Part shown: positions 1 through 7,135 of the stretch, piece after piece
Layout of the letters: each line of letters begins with the position of its first letter
Numbering within the stretch: position 1 is the first letter of the stretch
Source of the DNA: an uncultured Saprospiraceae bacterium
Lineage (GTDB): Bacteria; Bacteroidota; Bacteroidia; Chitinophagales; Saprospiraceae
Reading direction: 5' to 3'
Assembly (NCBI GenBank): GCA_938044055.1
Contig: CALIQO010000497.1
Span: 1 to 13,410 of the forward strand
Length of the DNA stretch: 13,410 nt
Translations under genes and position numbers: made by a program
Notes under the pieces: generated by a model
Seen by the model: the letters and a program-made list of their open reading frames with translations, nothing else
Told to the model about the DNA's origin: nothing
The model's database searches: none

Positions 1-30
1 CTTACCTTTACAGCATTATTCTTACCTATA

Positions 31-38
31 TAATTTTG
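31..38 (+). promoter_or_regulatory. Bacteroidota -7 promoter box (TAnnTTTG)
   Basis: The bases TAATTTTG match the Bacteroidota sigma-70 -7 consensus TAnnTTTG exactly. A weak TTTAC lies about 20 bases upstream at 7-11, where a -33 element would be expected. Transcripts usually start a few bases after this box, at about 42-46 here. That puts the first ATG (40) at or before the transcript start and favours the ATG at 64 for the acyl-CoA dehydrogenase. Confidence 0.5.
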
Positions 39-63
39 TATGAAAGATACCATCGATTCATCC

Positions 64-1251
64 ATGAAGTCTGTTAAAACCGACTTATACCAGCATCACG
101 ATTACTACCAGATAGATGCTTTGCTTTCTGAAGACCATATCCTTGCTCGTGATGCAGTCCGTGCATGGGTAAAGAAAGAAGTAAGCCCTATCATAGAAGC
201 ATACGCTGAGAAAGCAGAATGTCCAGAACATCTGTTTAAGGGGCTTGCTGATATAGGCGCTTTCGGGCCGAGCTTACCAGTGAAGTACGGTGGAGGAGGT
301 ATGGATGAGATTGCTTATGGAATCATTATGTTAGAGTTGGAACGAGGAGATTCTGGTATCCGTTCTATGGCTTCTGTGCAAGGTTCTCTGGTTATGTATC
401 CGATCTATAGATTCGGTTCGGAAGAACAGAAGATGAAGTATCTTCCTAAGCTAGGTTCTGGAGAATACATAGGATGTTTCGGCCTTACAGAACCCGATCA
501 TGGTTCTAACCCTGGAGGCATGGTTACCAACTTGAAAAAGAAAGGAGACGGATACCTGTTGAACGGCGCTAAGATGTGGATCACTAATTCTCCCATAGCA
601 GATGTTGCTGTTGTCTGGGCCAAAGATGAAGACGGAGCCATCACTGGTGTCATTGTAGAAAAAGACATGGAAGGGTTTTCTGCGCCAGAGATTCATGGAA
701 AATGGTCGTTAAGGGCATCTATTACAGGAGAGCTGGTTTTCGAAGATGTCTACATTCCGGCGGAGAATGTGTTGCCAGGAGTAAAGGGACTTAAGGGACC
801 TCTATCTTGCCTGTCTAAGGCTCGATATGGCATCGCTTGGGGAGCAATCGGAGCTGCTCTTGACTGCTATGACACGGCACTTCGATACAGTAAGCAACGA
901 GAACAATTCGGCAAGCCGATTGCACAGTTCCAGCTGACGCAGAAGAAGTTAGCCGAGATGGTAACCGAAATTACTAAAGCACAATTGCTCGCCTGGCGAT
1001 TAGGAACCCTTGCCAATGATGGAAATGCAAGCCCTGCTCAGATCTCAATGGCTAAGCGTAACAATGTACATATGGCGCTAGAGATAGCTAGAGAATCTAG
1101 ACAGATTCTCGGAGGAATGGGAATTACTAATGAGTATCCGATTATGCGTCATATGATGAATCTAGAGACGGTTCTTACTTATGAAGGCACACATGACATC
1201 CATCTTCTGATTACTGGAATGGACGTTACAGGCCTTAACGCCTTTAAATAG
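64..1251 (+). CDS. glutaryl-CoA dehydrogenase-like acyl-CoA dehydrogenase
   Basis: FAD-dependent acyl-CoA dehydrogenase, most like the glutaryl-CoA dehydrogenases, which oxidise and decarboxylate glutaryl-CoA to crotonyl-CoA in lysine/tryptophan breakdown in the cytoplasm. Numbering from the upstream ATG at 40: an FAD/substrate loop with CFGLTEPDHGSNPGG at 146-160, KMWITNS at 178-184, and the active-site stretch TYEGTHDIH near the end with the expected catalytic base Glu382. The segment ELERGDSGIRSMASVQ (about 99-114) resembles the human enzyme, where the Glu and Arg of this stretch (here Glu101 and Arg108) recognise the glutaryl carboxylate. I chose the start at 64 (395 aa) because the protein then begins a few residues before the DLYQHHDYY segment, as I recall for relatives, and because a -7 box sits at 31-38. 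The ORF is open from ATG 40 (403 aa). No neighbour belongs to lysine catabolism, so it appears monocistronic. Confidence 0.9.
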   Translation: MKSVKTDLYQHHDYYQIDALLSEDHILARDAVRAWVKKEVSPIIEAYAEKAECPEHLFKGLADIGAFGPSLPVKYGGGGMDEIAYGIIMLELERGDSGIRSMASVQGSLVMYPIYRFGSEEQKMKYLPKLGSGEYIGCFGLTEPDHGSNPGGMVTNLKKKGDGYLLNGAKMWITNSPIADVAVVWAKDEDGAITGVIVEKDMEGFSAPEIHGKWSLRASITGELVFEDVYIPAENVLPGVKGLKGPLSCLSKARYGIAWGAIGAALDCYDTALRYSKQREQFGKPIAQFQLTQKKLAEMVTEITKAQLLAWRLGTLANDGNASPAQISMAKRNNVHMALEIARESRQILGGMGITNEYPIMRHMMNLETVLTYEGTHDIHLLITGMDVTGLNAFK

Positions 1252-1350
1252 AAGGGCTGTGACCACGTTAAAAGAGACTTAAAAGTGTTTTATTTCGACA
1301 TATGAACTTTATTTCGTTGTTATAATGCAGTATATTGATCATTCGACTCA

Positions 1351-2586
1351 ATGCTGAATATGATGACTTTTAGATTCCTTATCGGATTACTTGTTTACTT
1401 TTTTATGTGCCCACTCTCTGGGCAAGATGGAACCATCGAGGTAATTAATTCATCCTTCGAAGGCATCCCTAGAAAAGGAGTAGACAACTTCGTATTGAAC
1501 GGATGGAGAGATTGCGGATTGGTTTTCTTTCCAGGAGAAACACCTCCTGATGTACACCCTGATAACCGAGCATGGGAGAATGTATCCATGCCTTCTGATG
1601 GAAATACATATGTAGGCCTTGTGGTAAGAGACAACGATTCATGGGAATCTATAACACAGAGATTGAGTACTCCCATTAAAGCCGATAAGTGCTATACATT
1701 TTCGATTTATCTCATGCGATCGTCTCAATATGTAAGCTTAACCAGAAGATCCATTGAATTGAAAGGGCAGAATAAGATGGAGAACTACCAAGAACCCGTT
1801 GTATTGCGGATATGGGGAGGGTCTGGATTCTGTAACCAACGAGAATTACTCGCTGAATCTGTACCGATCCGTAACGATGAATGGGCGGAATATACATTCG
1901 ATATAAAACCGGGATTCAATCACAGATATTTTACCCTAGAAGCTTTTTATAAAACGCCTGTCCTGTTTCCATATAATGGCCATATACTTATAGATAACGC
2001 CAGCGATATTGTTATAAAGCCTTGTCCAGGAGAAGAGCCAGAAGAAATTATTGCAGCAGCAGAACCTGCTCAGAAAAAAGTTGTGGTTCCTCCTCATAAG
2101 AGAAGAAAGAAAACAGAGCCTGAATCTGTAAAACCATCTGCAAACACAGATGTAACAGTTACAGAACCTAAACCTAAACCGGATAAGCCTAAAATCATGG
2201 TTGAGCTCGATCGAAAAAAGCTTAAGAAAGGCCAAGTTTTCAAAATCAAAAATCTCTATTTCCCAGCAGATAAAGCATCTCTTGATCAGCGATCCTATCA
2301 AGTGCTAGATGAAATCTACACTTTCTTAGAATATTACAGAGACATAGTAATCGAGATCGGCGGTCATACCAATGGTAGGTGCCAAGATAGTTTCTGTGAT
2401 GAACTTTCTGAAGATAGAGCTAAGTTGGTTGCCACCTATCTATCTCAGAAAGGAATAAGTCCCAGTAGATTGCAATTTAAAGGATATGGCAAGCGCAACC
2501 TGATTGCTTCAGATAAGACAGCTTTCGGACGGCAGAAGAATCAACGTGTAGAAATTAAGATATTGGATTTTGACACGACAGGATAG
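1351..2586 (+). CDS. OmpA-family cell-wall-anchored envelope protein with N-terminal jelly-roll-like domain
   Basis: Exported protein of 411 aa. A signal peptide (hydrophobic about 8-22) probably ends at SGQ, about residue 25. Residues about 27-225 form an all-beta region (VINSSFEG start, WENVSMPSDGNTYVGL, ILIDN near the end) that resembles carbohydrate-binding-like jelly-roll modules; I cannot assign a ligand. A Lys/Pro/Glu-rich linker (about 228-285) precedes an OmpA C-terminal peptidoglycan-binding domain (about 295-405). Its signature is DELSEDRAKLVATYL (350-364), in which Asp350 and Arg356 fit the positions that contact diaminopimelate in OmpA proteins. The expected role is to tether the outer membrane or a surface domain to peptidoglycan. 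There is no lipobox, although Cys20 lies in the signal peptide. The next gene overlaps its end by 17 bases, suggesting an operon. ATGs at 1360 and 1363 are alternative starts that keep the signal peptide. Confidence 0.85.
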   Translation: MLNMMTFRFLIGLLVYFFMCPLSGQDGTIEVINSSFEGIPRKGVDNFVLNGWRDCGLVFFPGETPPDVHPDNRAWENVSMPSDGNTYVGLVVRDNDSWESITQRLSTPIKADKCYTFSIYLMRSSQYVSLTRRSIELKGQNKMENYQEPVVLRIWGGSGFCNQRELLAESVPIRNDEWAEYTFDIKPGFNHRYFTLEAFYKTPVLFPYNGHILIDNASDIVIKPCPGEEPEEIIAAAEPAQKKVVVPPHKRRKKTEPESVKPSANTDVTVTEPKPKPDKPKIMVELDRKKLKKGQVFKIKNLYFPADKASLDQRSYQVLDEIYTFLEYYRDIVIEIGGHTNGRCQDSFCDELSEDRAKLVATYLSQKGISPSRLQFKGYGKRNLIASDKTAFGRQKNQRVEIKILDFDTTG

Positions 2587-3121
2587 ACTGTCTGTAGTTG
2601 TTTTTCTATTGCTTTCTATTCAATGGTTGATTCCGGCAGAAACCATTTCTCAGGATTCACCTTTTTCTAAACATAGAATATCCCTGTTAGGGGGGACATC
2701 AGACTTTATCAAGGTATCTTATGATTATAGTTGGCTAGGAGGGGTATATACTTTTAGAAAATCTTTCAAACAAGAAGGGAAGGTGTTTTATTTTCTTCAG
2801 CCTGGTATGCTAGTTTCACGCTATCTGCCTTCACCAGATTCTGAAATAAAGAATAGTGGCTTCGAAGTAGGGTTAAATCTGGGACTGGGTTATCATTATA
2901 GATCCTGGAATATAGAACTCGGTTCTGGTCCTTACTATATGGGTGCAGATATTGACCGACAGATCCGTGGATTCCTTTTTAACAATCAACTATTCCTGAG
3001 GTATGAGCAAGATCGATGGGGGTTCTCTGTGGGTTTTAGACACATCAGCAATGGGGAAATCCAATTGCCTAATGGCGGGATCAATTCGTTTATGATAGGA
3101 GCCGACTACTTGTGGCACTAA
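2570..3121 (+). CDS. PagL-like acyloxyacyl hydrolase (lipid A 3-O-deacylase family)
   Basis: Small outer-membrane beta-barrel of 183 aa with a signal peptide (hydrophobic about 8-20, cleavage near residue 28). The C-terminal stretch FRHISNGEIQLPNGGINSF (156-174) matches the active-site region of PagL-type lipid A 3-O-deacylases, which remove an ester-linked acyl chain from lipid A in the outer membrane. His158 and Ser160 align with the catalytic His and Ser of the family, and Asn161 with the neighbouring conserved Asn. By direct spacing (14 residues after the His), the position of the catalytic Glu of Pseudomonas aeruginosa PagL is Asn172 here, so activity should not be assumed. The start is TTG at 2570, 17 bases inside the preceding OmpA-family gene. 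It is the only start that gives a full signal peptide, which implies translational coupling. Family assignment is from the motif and barrel-like pattern. Confidence 0.75.
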   Translation: MTRQDRLSVVVFLLLSIQWLIPAETISQDSPFSKHRISLLGGTSDFIKVSYDYSWLGGVYTFRKSFKQEGKVFYFLQPGMLVSRYLPSPDSEIKNSGFEVGLNLGLGYHYRSWNIELGSGPYYMGADIDRQIRGFLFNNQLFLRYEQDRWGFSVGFRHISNGEIQLPNGGINSFMIGADYLWH

Positions 3122-3167
3122 TTGTTAATAGAAATACAGTTACTTTATAATGGATAACAATCCAGAA

Positions 3168-4316
3168 CTACATGGTGTACCATTTTTGTTCTGTCTTGCC
3201 AGAAGCTATGGCATGATAGATGAATTCCATTCCACGTACACCATCATCTACGGTCGGAAAATCGTTGTACATAGGATCTACTTCTTTTCCTTCTAGTCTT
3301 GCTTGCACGCATTTTGCGAAATTTCGATAAATATTTGCGAAAGCTTCTAAGTAACCTTCTGGATGGCCAGCAGGTATTCTTGTATGGGCTTGTGCTTCGG
3401 GATACAAGGCGCCTACTCCGGTCCTTATAATTTCAGTCGGTTTGTCTAGGTGTTTTACAACAAGGGTATTGGGTTCCATCTGCAACCAATATAAACCTGC
3501 TTTCTCTCCATAGATTCTGATGTTGAGGCCATTTTCTTCTCCAGCTGATATCTGGCTACAAGAAAGAATTCCTCTAGCGCCGTTTTCGAACTTCAATAAG
3601 ATATTGGTATCGTCATCGAGTTGTCTTCCAGGAACAACAATGCCGACATCTGCGCACATCTGGGTAATCTTTAATCCCGTAATATATTCTGCAAGATTCT
3701 CGGCATGGGTTCCGATGTCTCCGAGAGAGCCTCCGATTCCAGAACGCGAAGGATCTGTTCTCCAGGCTGCTTGCTTCTGGTCGGTACCTTCTAGAAAGGT
3801 AGACAACCATCCTTGCGGATACTCAACAACAATTTTTCTCACCTTCCCGATATCTCCTGCAGCGATCATAGCCTTGGCTTGCTTCACCATAGGATATCCG
3901 GTATAATTATGCGTCAAGGCAAATATCTGTCCCGAAGACTCAACTATCTTTTTTAAAGCGTATGCTTCTTCTAAATTATAAGTCATGGGCTTGTCGCAGA
4001 TAACATGGAATCCATTTTCTAGCGCCAACTTAGCAGGAGGAAAATGAACATGATTAGGCGTAACAATAGAAATGAAATCCATGCGCTTATCAGCTGGTAA
4101 TTCTTTTTCTTTTAAAATCATCTCCTCGAAGGAGCCATACACTCTGTCTTCAGGAAGGAATAATTCTTTTCCACTGTTTTTGCTTCTCTCCGGATTACTG
4201 CTAAATGCACCACATACCAGTTCTATCTGGCCGTCTATTGCTGCTGCCATTCTGTGTACGCCTCCGATAAAAGCTCCCTGGCCTCCACCGACCATTCCCA
4301 TTCTTAGTTTCCGCAT
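3168..4316 (-). CDS. Gfo/Idh/MocA family NAD(P)-dependent oxidoreductase
   Basis: Cytoplasmic oxidoreductase of 382 aa in the Gfo/Idh/MocA family, which mostly oxidises or reduces hydroxyls of sugars, inositols and related compounds. The N-terminal Rossmann fold has the glycine-rich loop MGMVGGGQGAFIG (6-18). The usual EKP motif appears as CDKPMTYNLEEA (107-118) with catalytic Lys109. The second domain carries GDIGTHAENL (199-208), with Asp200 and His204 in the expected substrate-binding positions. The C-terminal beta-sheet domain is complete and the length is normal for the family. The substrate cannot be deduced. The saccharopine dehydrogenase-like gene lies upstream on the same strand, separated by 65 bases, and a promoter-like box sits in that gap, so the two may be separate units. 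Its 3' end faces the PagL-like gene across 46 bases. Confidence 0.9.
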   Translation of the reverse strand: MRKLRMGMVGGGQGAFIGGVHRMAAAIDGQIELVCGAFSSNPERSKNSGKELFLPEDRVYGSFEEMILKEKELPADKRMDFISIVTPNHVHFPPAKLALENGFHVICDKPMTYNLEEAYALKKIVESSGQIFALTHNYTGYPMVKQAKAMIAAGDIGKVRKIVVEYPQGWLSTFLEGTDQKQAAWRTDPSRSGIGGSLGDIGTHAENLAEYITGLKITQMCADVGIVVPGRQLDDDTNILLKFENGARGILSCSQISAGEENGLNIRIYGEKAGLYWLQMEPNTLVVKHLDKPTEIIRTGVGALYPEAQAHTRIPAGHPEGYLEAFANIYRNFAKCVQARLEGKEVDPMYNDFPTVDDGVRGMEFIYHAIASGKTEQKWYTM

Positions 4317-4333
4317 GATTTTTCTATTTGATC

Positions 4334-4341
4334 CGAAAGTA
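4334..4341 (-). promoter_or_regulatory. possible -7 promoter box for the Gfo/Idh/MocA gene
   Basis: Read on the minus strand the bases are TACTTTCG, one mismatch from TAnnTTTG, followed by 17 bases that include the A-rich AAATAGAAAAA and then the ATG. A-rich leaders are typical where Shine-Dalgarno sequences are absent. I found no convincing -33 element. Confidence 0.3.
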
Positions 4342-4381
4342 AAAAGACAATAACAAATTATTGAGAATTATGACCACTTTA

Positions 4382-5593
4382 TTACTTAACCGAGAAAGTT
4401 AAGCCAGCATTCTGGACCAATCGATTCAAGAGCACATCTCCCATCGCAGCCACTGGTGTAACCACACCATAACAAGAAGGCAGATCTTCTTGATCCAGAG
4501 CCAGACATACGGCCGCCTCTCCTAGCATCTTAGATGTAGAGCCATATCCAGGGTCCATATCTCCTGTCATCTGAGTGGCGAGGGTATCTCCCTTCTCTGT
4601 TTTTCCTTTAAAGAGTAACTTATAGTAACCATTCTTTCTTTCTTCTGGTGATGGTCCTTCTCCCGGATCGGGAAGAAACTTATCCACGATTTTTCTCATC
4701 AGGGTACCTGGCTTAGGCCCCATAACCAATCCAGTTACGGTGTGCATCATTTTCCCACTCATTTTACCTTTCCATCCTTTTCCGGTCAGGGTTGCTTCAT
4801 CGTATTGGAAATCAGAACCATAAGGATAACCGCGCAAGGCATGTCCTCTTCTTACAATTTTAGTATTGATGTTACTCATAACGAATGGTGCTATCCAGGA
4901 GTTAAACTGATCATCGTATTCCACCTTGTTTAAGTCTCTCCGGTCATTTCCCTTTCTCTCTCCAGGCGGATTTAAGCCATAAGGGTCAGTCAGTACTTTC
5001 CAGATAGATTTATCCTTAATCGCTTCTGCGATTACATTCTGACCACTGGCTAGTGTTCCTCCACTGAACTTACCTTTCATAGCTCTTACACGCATGCTTA
5101 CACTGGAACAGTATGCGCCTAATTTTTCTTTGGCTTGGGCCTGATGGTAGTATAGACCGAAGTCTGAAGGAATAGAATCGAATCCACAAGAATGTACAAT
5201 CTTCAATTTCTTTGCCTCTGCCGCTTCGTGATGGTTGTCTATCATCCTTCTCATCCATGGGACTTCTCCAGATAGATCACAGTAATGTGCAGAATGATTT
5301 ACACAAGATGCAAGTAGGTCACTCCCATACTTAGCATAGGGTCCTACGGTTGTGCAGATCACTTTAGCCTGTGCTGTCATCTTATCTAGTGCTGTCTTAT
5401 CTTTAGAATCGGCAATGATAATCGGGGCATCGCATCCTATATCTTGTCTGACTTTTTTAAGTTTCTCTTCATTTCTTCCAGCCATAGCCCATCGCAAGGG
5501 TGTGTCTCCATATCGGTTGTGCAAGTATTCAGCAACCAATCTCCCTGTAAATCCAGATGCTCCGTAGACAACTACATCGTATTGTTTATTCAT
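4382..5593 (-). CDS. saccharopine dehydrogenase-like protein, trans-acting enoyl reductase family
   Basis: A 403-aa protein of the saccharopine dehydrogenase-like/SCCPDH superfamily, closest in pattern to the proteins named trans-acting enoyl reductases (the mycobacterial members act in complex-lipid synthesis). The N terminus holds a Rossmann motif VVVYGASGFTGRLVAEYL (7-24). Other family stretches are TTVGPYAKYG (81-90), HYCDLSGE (103-110) and CGFDSIPSD (136-144). The late segment GDMDPGYGSTSKMLGEAA is also typical of this group. It is not a true lysine-pathway saccharopine dehydrogenase, and the substrate in Bacteroidota is not known to me. Cellular location is unclear: I see no signal peptide and no strong membrane helix. 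The ATG at 5593 follows an A-rich leader (CAATTGAAACAAT). A TATATTG box on the minus strand (5618-5624) could serve as promoter but matches the consensus poorly. Confidence 0.85.
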   Translation of the reverse strand: MNKQYDVVVYGASGFTGRLVAEYLHNRYGDTPLRWAMAGRNEEKLKKVRQDIGCDAPIIIADSKDKTALDKMTAQAKVICTTVGPYAKYGSDLLASCVNHSAHYCDLSGEVPWMRRMIDNHHEAAEAKKLKIVHSCGFDSIPSDFGLYYHQAQAKEKLGAYCSSVSMRVRAMKGKFSGGTLASGQNVIAEAIKDKSIWKVLTDPYGLNPPGERKGNDRRDLNKVEYDDQFNSWIAPFVMSNINTKIVRRGHALRGYPYGSDFQYDEATLTGKGWKGKMSGKMMHTVTGLVMGPKPGTLMRKIVDKFLPDPGEGPSPEERKNGYYKLLFKGKTEKGDTLATQMTGDMDPGYGSTSKMLGEAAVCLALDQEDLPSCYGVVTPVAAMGDVLLNRLVQNAGLTFSVK

Positions 5594-5734
5594 ATTGTTT
5601 CAATTGTTGACAGGCTTCAATATACACAGAGCTTCCTTCCTTTACCTCATTATCTATAGCCTTCCGGCAAATATTTTTCTACTGATCCTTGACTCATTAA
5701 AATATTGTTTCTATATTGGTCGGCTTTTTCATCG

Positions 5735-5742
5735 TATAATTG
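5735..5742 (+). promoter_or_regulatory. possible -7 promoter box for the radical SAM gene
   Basis: TATAATTG differs from TAnnTTTG at one base and lies 16 bases upstream of the ATG at 5759. A TTG at 5716-5718 sits 16 bases before the box and could serve as the -33 element. The leader between box and start (GACGAAAATAACGACAT) is A-rich, as expected without a Shine-Dalgarno sequence. The remainder of the 165-base divergent region from 5594 holds no other signal I trust. Confidence 0.35.
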
Positions 5743-5758
5743 ACGAAAATAACGACAT

Positions 5759-6814
5759 ATGCAAATTACAGTAAAAGGAAGAGGAGCTCAACTGAACCCA
5801 CACAACCCTTTCCTCAGTGAGATAAGATCTAAGCAACCGTTCTTATTTAAAGACGAAAAAGAAGAAGGAAAGCTTAGAACCAATATAATTGAAGTAGATG
5901 CTAAATCTATTTTGAATAAGATTACCAGCCCTGATGTCCCCGGCGAGTATAGCATCAATCCATACCAAGGGTGTGAGCATGGGTGCGCGTATTGTTATGC
6001 ACGCAACACACATCCTTACTGGGGATACAGTGCTGGACTAGATTTCGAAACCCAGATTATGGTTAAACGCAATGCACCAGAACTTTTAGATAAGGCCTTA
6101 TCTAGAAAATCCTGGACGGCGAAGCCCATCATGTTATCTGGAAATACAGACTGTTATCAACCCATAGAGAAGAAGTTTATGATAACAAGAAGACTGCTAG
6201 AAGTTTTCTGGAAGCACAAGCACCCGGTAAGCATTATAACTAAGAACAGCCTTATTCTGAGAGACATGGACATTCTTAAGAATATGGCCTTGCACAATCT
6301 TGTACATGTAGCTGTATCTATAAATACACTAGATGATAAGTTGAGACAAAAACTTGAACCTAGAACAGCTAGTGTTAACAAGCGACTTCAGTTGATAAAG
6401 GCACTTACAGATCAAGGAATTCCAGTTACAGCGCTTGCTGCACCGATTATTCCTGGACTAAATGATCAAGACATTATCCCTCTCGTTAAGAAAGTTGCAG
6501 AAGCAGGAGCACGCACGGTCAAGCAGATTGTTGTGCGATTAAATGGAGATGTTGCTGAAATTTTTTCGGATTGGTTGGGACATCATTATCCAGACCGCAG
6601 GTCTAAGGTGCTGAATAAAATTAAGTCTTTACATGGAGGAAAGCTCGGTAACAGTCAACTGAGAAAACGGATGAAAGGATCGGGTATTATCGCTGATATT
6701 ATTCACCAGCAGTTTGACTTAGCGAGACGTCTTTTCTTGATGGAAGAACAACCTTTTTCATACAATCTAGACTTGTATGAGATGAGTAAGAGAAGCCAGT
6801 TGTCGTTGTTTTAA
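5759..6814 (+). CDS. PA0069-family radical SAM protein
   Basis: Radical S-adenosylmethionine enzyme of 351 aa. The [4Fe-4S] cluster motif is CEHGCAYC, with Cys72, Cys76 and Cys79 in the standard CxxxCxxC spacing. It is preceded by INPYQG and followed by ARNTHPYWGYSAGLDFE, the run that marks the PA0069/Rv2578c group. These proteins are often loosely called SplB-like, but spore photoproduct lyase is a different family and this organism is not expected to form spores. Glycine-rich and SAM-binding stretches follow (MLSGNTDCYQP about 124-134, ITKNS about 160-164, LAAPIIPGLND about 225-235). The C terminus is complete. The reaction and substrate are unknown for the family. The gene stands alone, divergent from the saccharopine dehydrogenase-like gene and convergent with the aminotransferase. 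The ATG at 5759 gives the normal N terminus. Confidence 0.9.
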   Translation: MQITVKGRGAQLNPHNPFLSEIRSKQPFLFKDEKEEGKLRTNIIEVDAKSILNKITSPDVPGEYSINPYQGCEHGCAYCYARNTHPYWGYSAGLDFETQIMVKRNAPELLDKALSRKSWTAKPIMLSGNTDCYQPIEKKFMITRRLLEVFWKHKHPVSIITKNSLILRDMDILKNMALHNLVHVAVSINTLDDKLRQKLEPRTASVNKRLQLIKALTDQGIPVTALAAPIIPGLNDQDIIPLVKKVAEAGARTVKQIVVRLNGDVAEIFSDWLGHHYPDRRSKVLNKIKSLHGGKLGNSQLRKRMKGSGIIADIIHQQFDLARRLFLMEEQPFSYNLDLYEMSKRSQLSLF

Positions 6815-6827
6815 ATCAATAATAAAT

Positions 6828-6905
6828 GCAAGTAAATTTTCAGAGATTATATCAGGTATATATATGTATGAGTGAACGAAACATAATGTGTAGAAAATTA
6901 CTTGC
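6828..6905. repeat. imperfect inverted repeat downstream of the radical SAM gene
   Basis: The left arm GCAAGTAAATTTTC (6828-6841) is the reverse complement of the right arm GAAAATTACTTGC (6893-6905) except for one extra A, giving 13 pairs around a 51-base AT-rich spacer. It begins 13 bases after the stop of the radical SAM gene. It may be a 3'-end stem protecting that transcript, or the ends of a small decayed element. No T run follows on the plus strand, so it is not a classical intrinsic terminator. Confidence 0.45.
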
Positions 6906-6959
6906 GCGTAATGAAAAAGAAGTTGTTTAATAGCATGTATGTTAATATGACTTCATTAT

Positions 6960-7068
6960 AAAAAGGACTTCTTCGACGGTCGTGTTTTCCCTAGTAATGC
7001 CGACCTGACTTTCTTAAAGAAGAGCGTACATCGTCTTAATCGCCTTGATTGTCGGAGGGTCCTTTTTT
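6960..7068 (+). ncRNA. structured non-coding RNA candidate, possibly 6S-like, with terminal T run
   Basis: In the 321-base gap between two convergent genes, 6960-6970 pairs with 7057-7067 (11 pairs). After a single bulged C at 6971, 6972-6981 pairs with 7047-7056 (10 pairs). Five of these 21 pairs are G-U on the plus strand and would be A-C mismatches on the minus strand, which sets the orientation. Inside are a large asymmetric bubble (about 6982-7001 and 7036-7046) and an imperfect apical stem (about 7002-7035). The closing stem is followed directly by T6 and then ATTTTC, as at an intrinsic terminator. A rod with closing stem, central bubble and apical stem of about 110 nt is the shape of 6S RNA, and a short 6S form (6S-Flavo, formerly Flavo-1) is known in Bacteroidota. 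I cannot confirm that family by sequence. A local GGTCG/CGACC hairpin (6978-6982, 7001-7005) is an alternative fold. It might instead be only an oversized bidirectional terminator. No clear promoter box is visible upstream. Confidence 0.5.
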
Positions 7069-7135
7069 ATTTTCTTTAAGGTTTTTGAGAAAGTGTATTT
7101 TAGCATTTAGCAATGAAGGAAACAAGACTTCTACC

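Noticed and set aside
1289..1316. Direct repeat TTTATTTCG, twice 19 bases apart, upstream of the OmpA-family gene
   Set aside because: Nine AT-rich bases in two copies is weak evidence for an operator, and I found no palindrome or third copy.
1936..2301. Open frame of 121 codons on the minus strand inside the OmpA-family gene
   Set aside because: Antisense shadow of the Lys/Pro-rich linker (runs of Phe, Cys and Arg); the sense protein is convincing.
3121..3161. Inverted repeat ATTGTTA/TAACAAT between the convergent PagL-like and Gfo/Idh/MocA genes
   Set aside because: Only 7 A-T-rich pairs with a 27-base loop and no T run; easily chance.
3520..3906. Open frame of 128 codons on the plus strand inside the Gfo/Idh/MocA gene
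   Set aside because: It lies antisense within a clear family gene, has no recognisable domain, and its composition follows from the opposite strand.
5592..5711. Repeated ATATTGTTTC at 5592-5601 and 5702-5711 as flanks of an inserted element
   Set aside because: Ten AT-rich bases only. The segment between holds promoter-like sequence for both divergent genes and no sign of insertion.
6960..7068. SRP RNA, tmRNA or riboswitch as identity of the structured element
   Set aside because: The conserved GGAAG tetraloop region of SRP RNA is absent on either strand, it is too short for tmRNA, and it precedes no gene in the sense direction.
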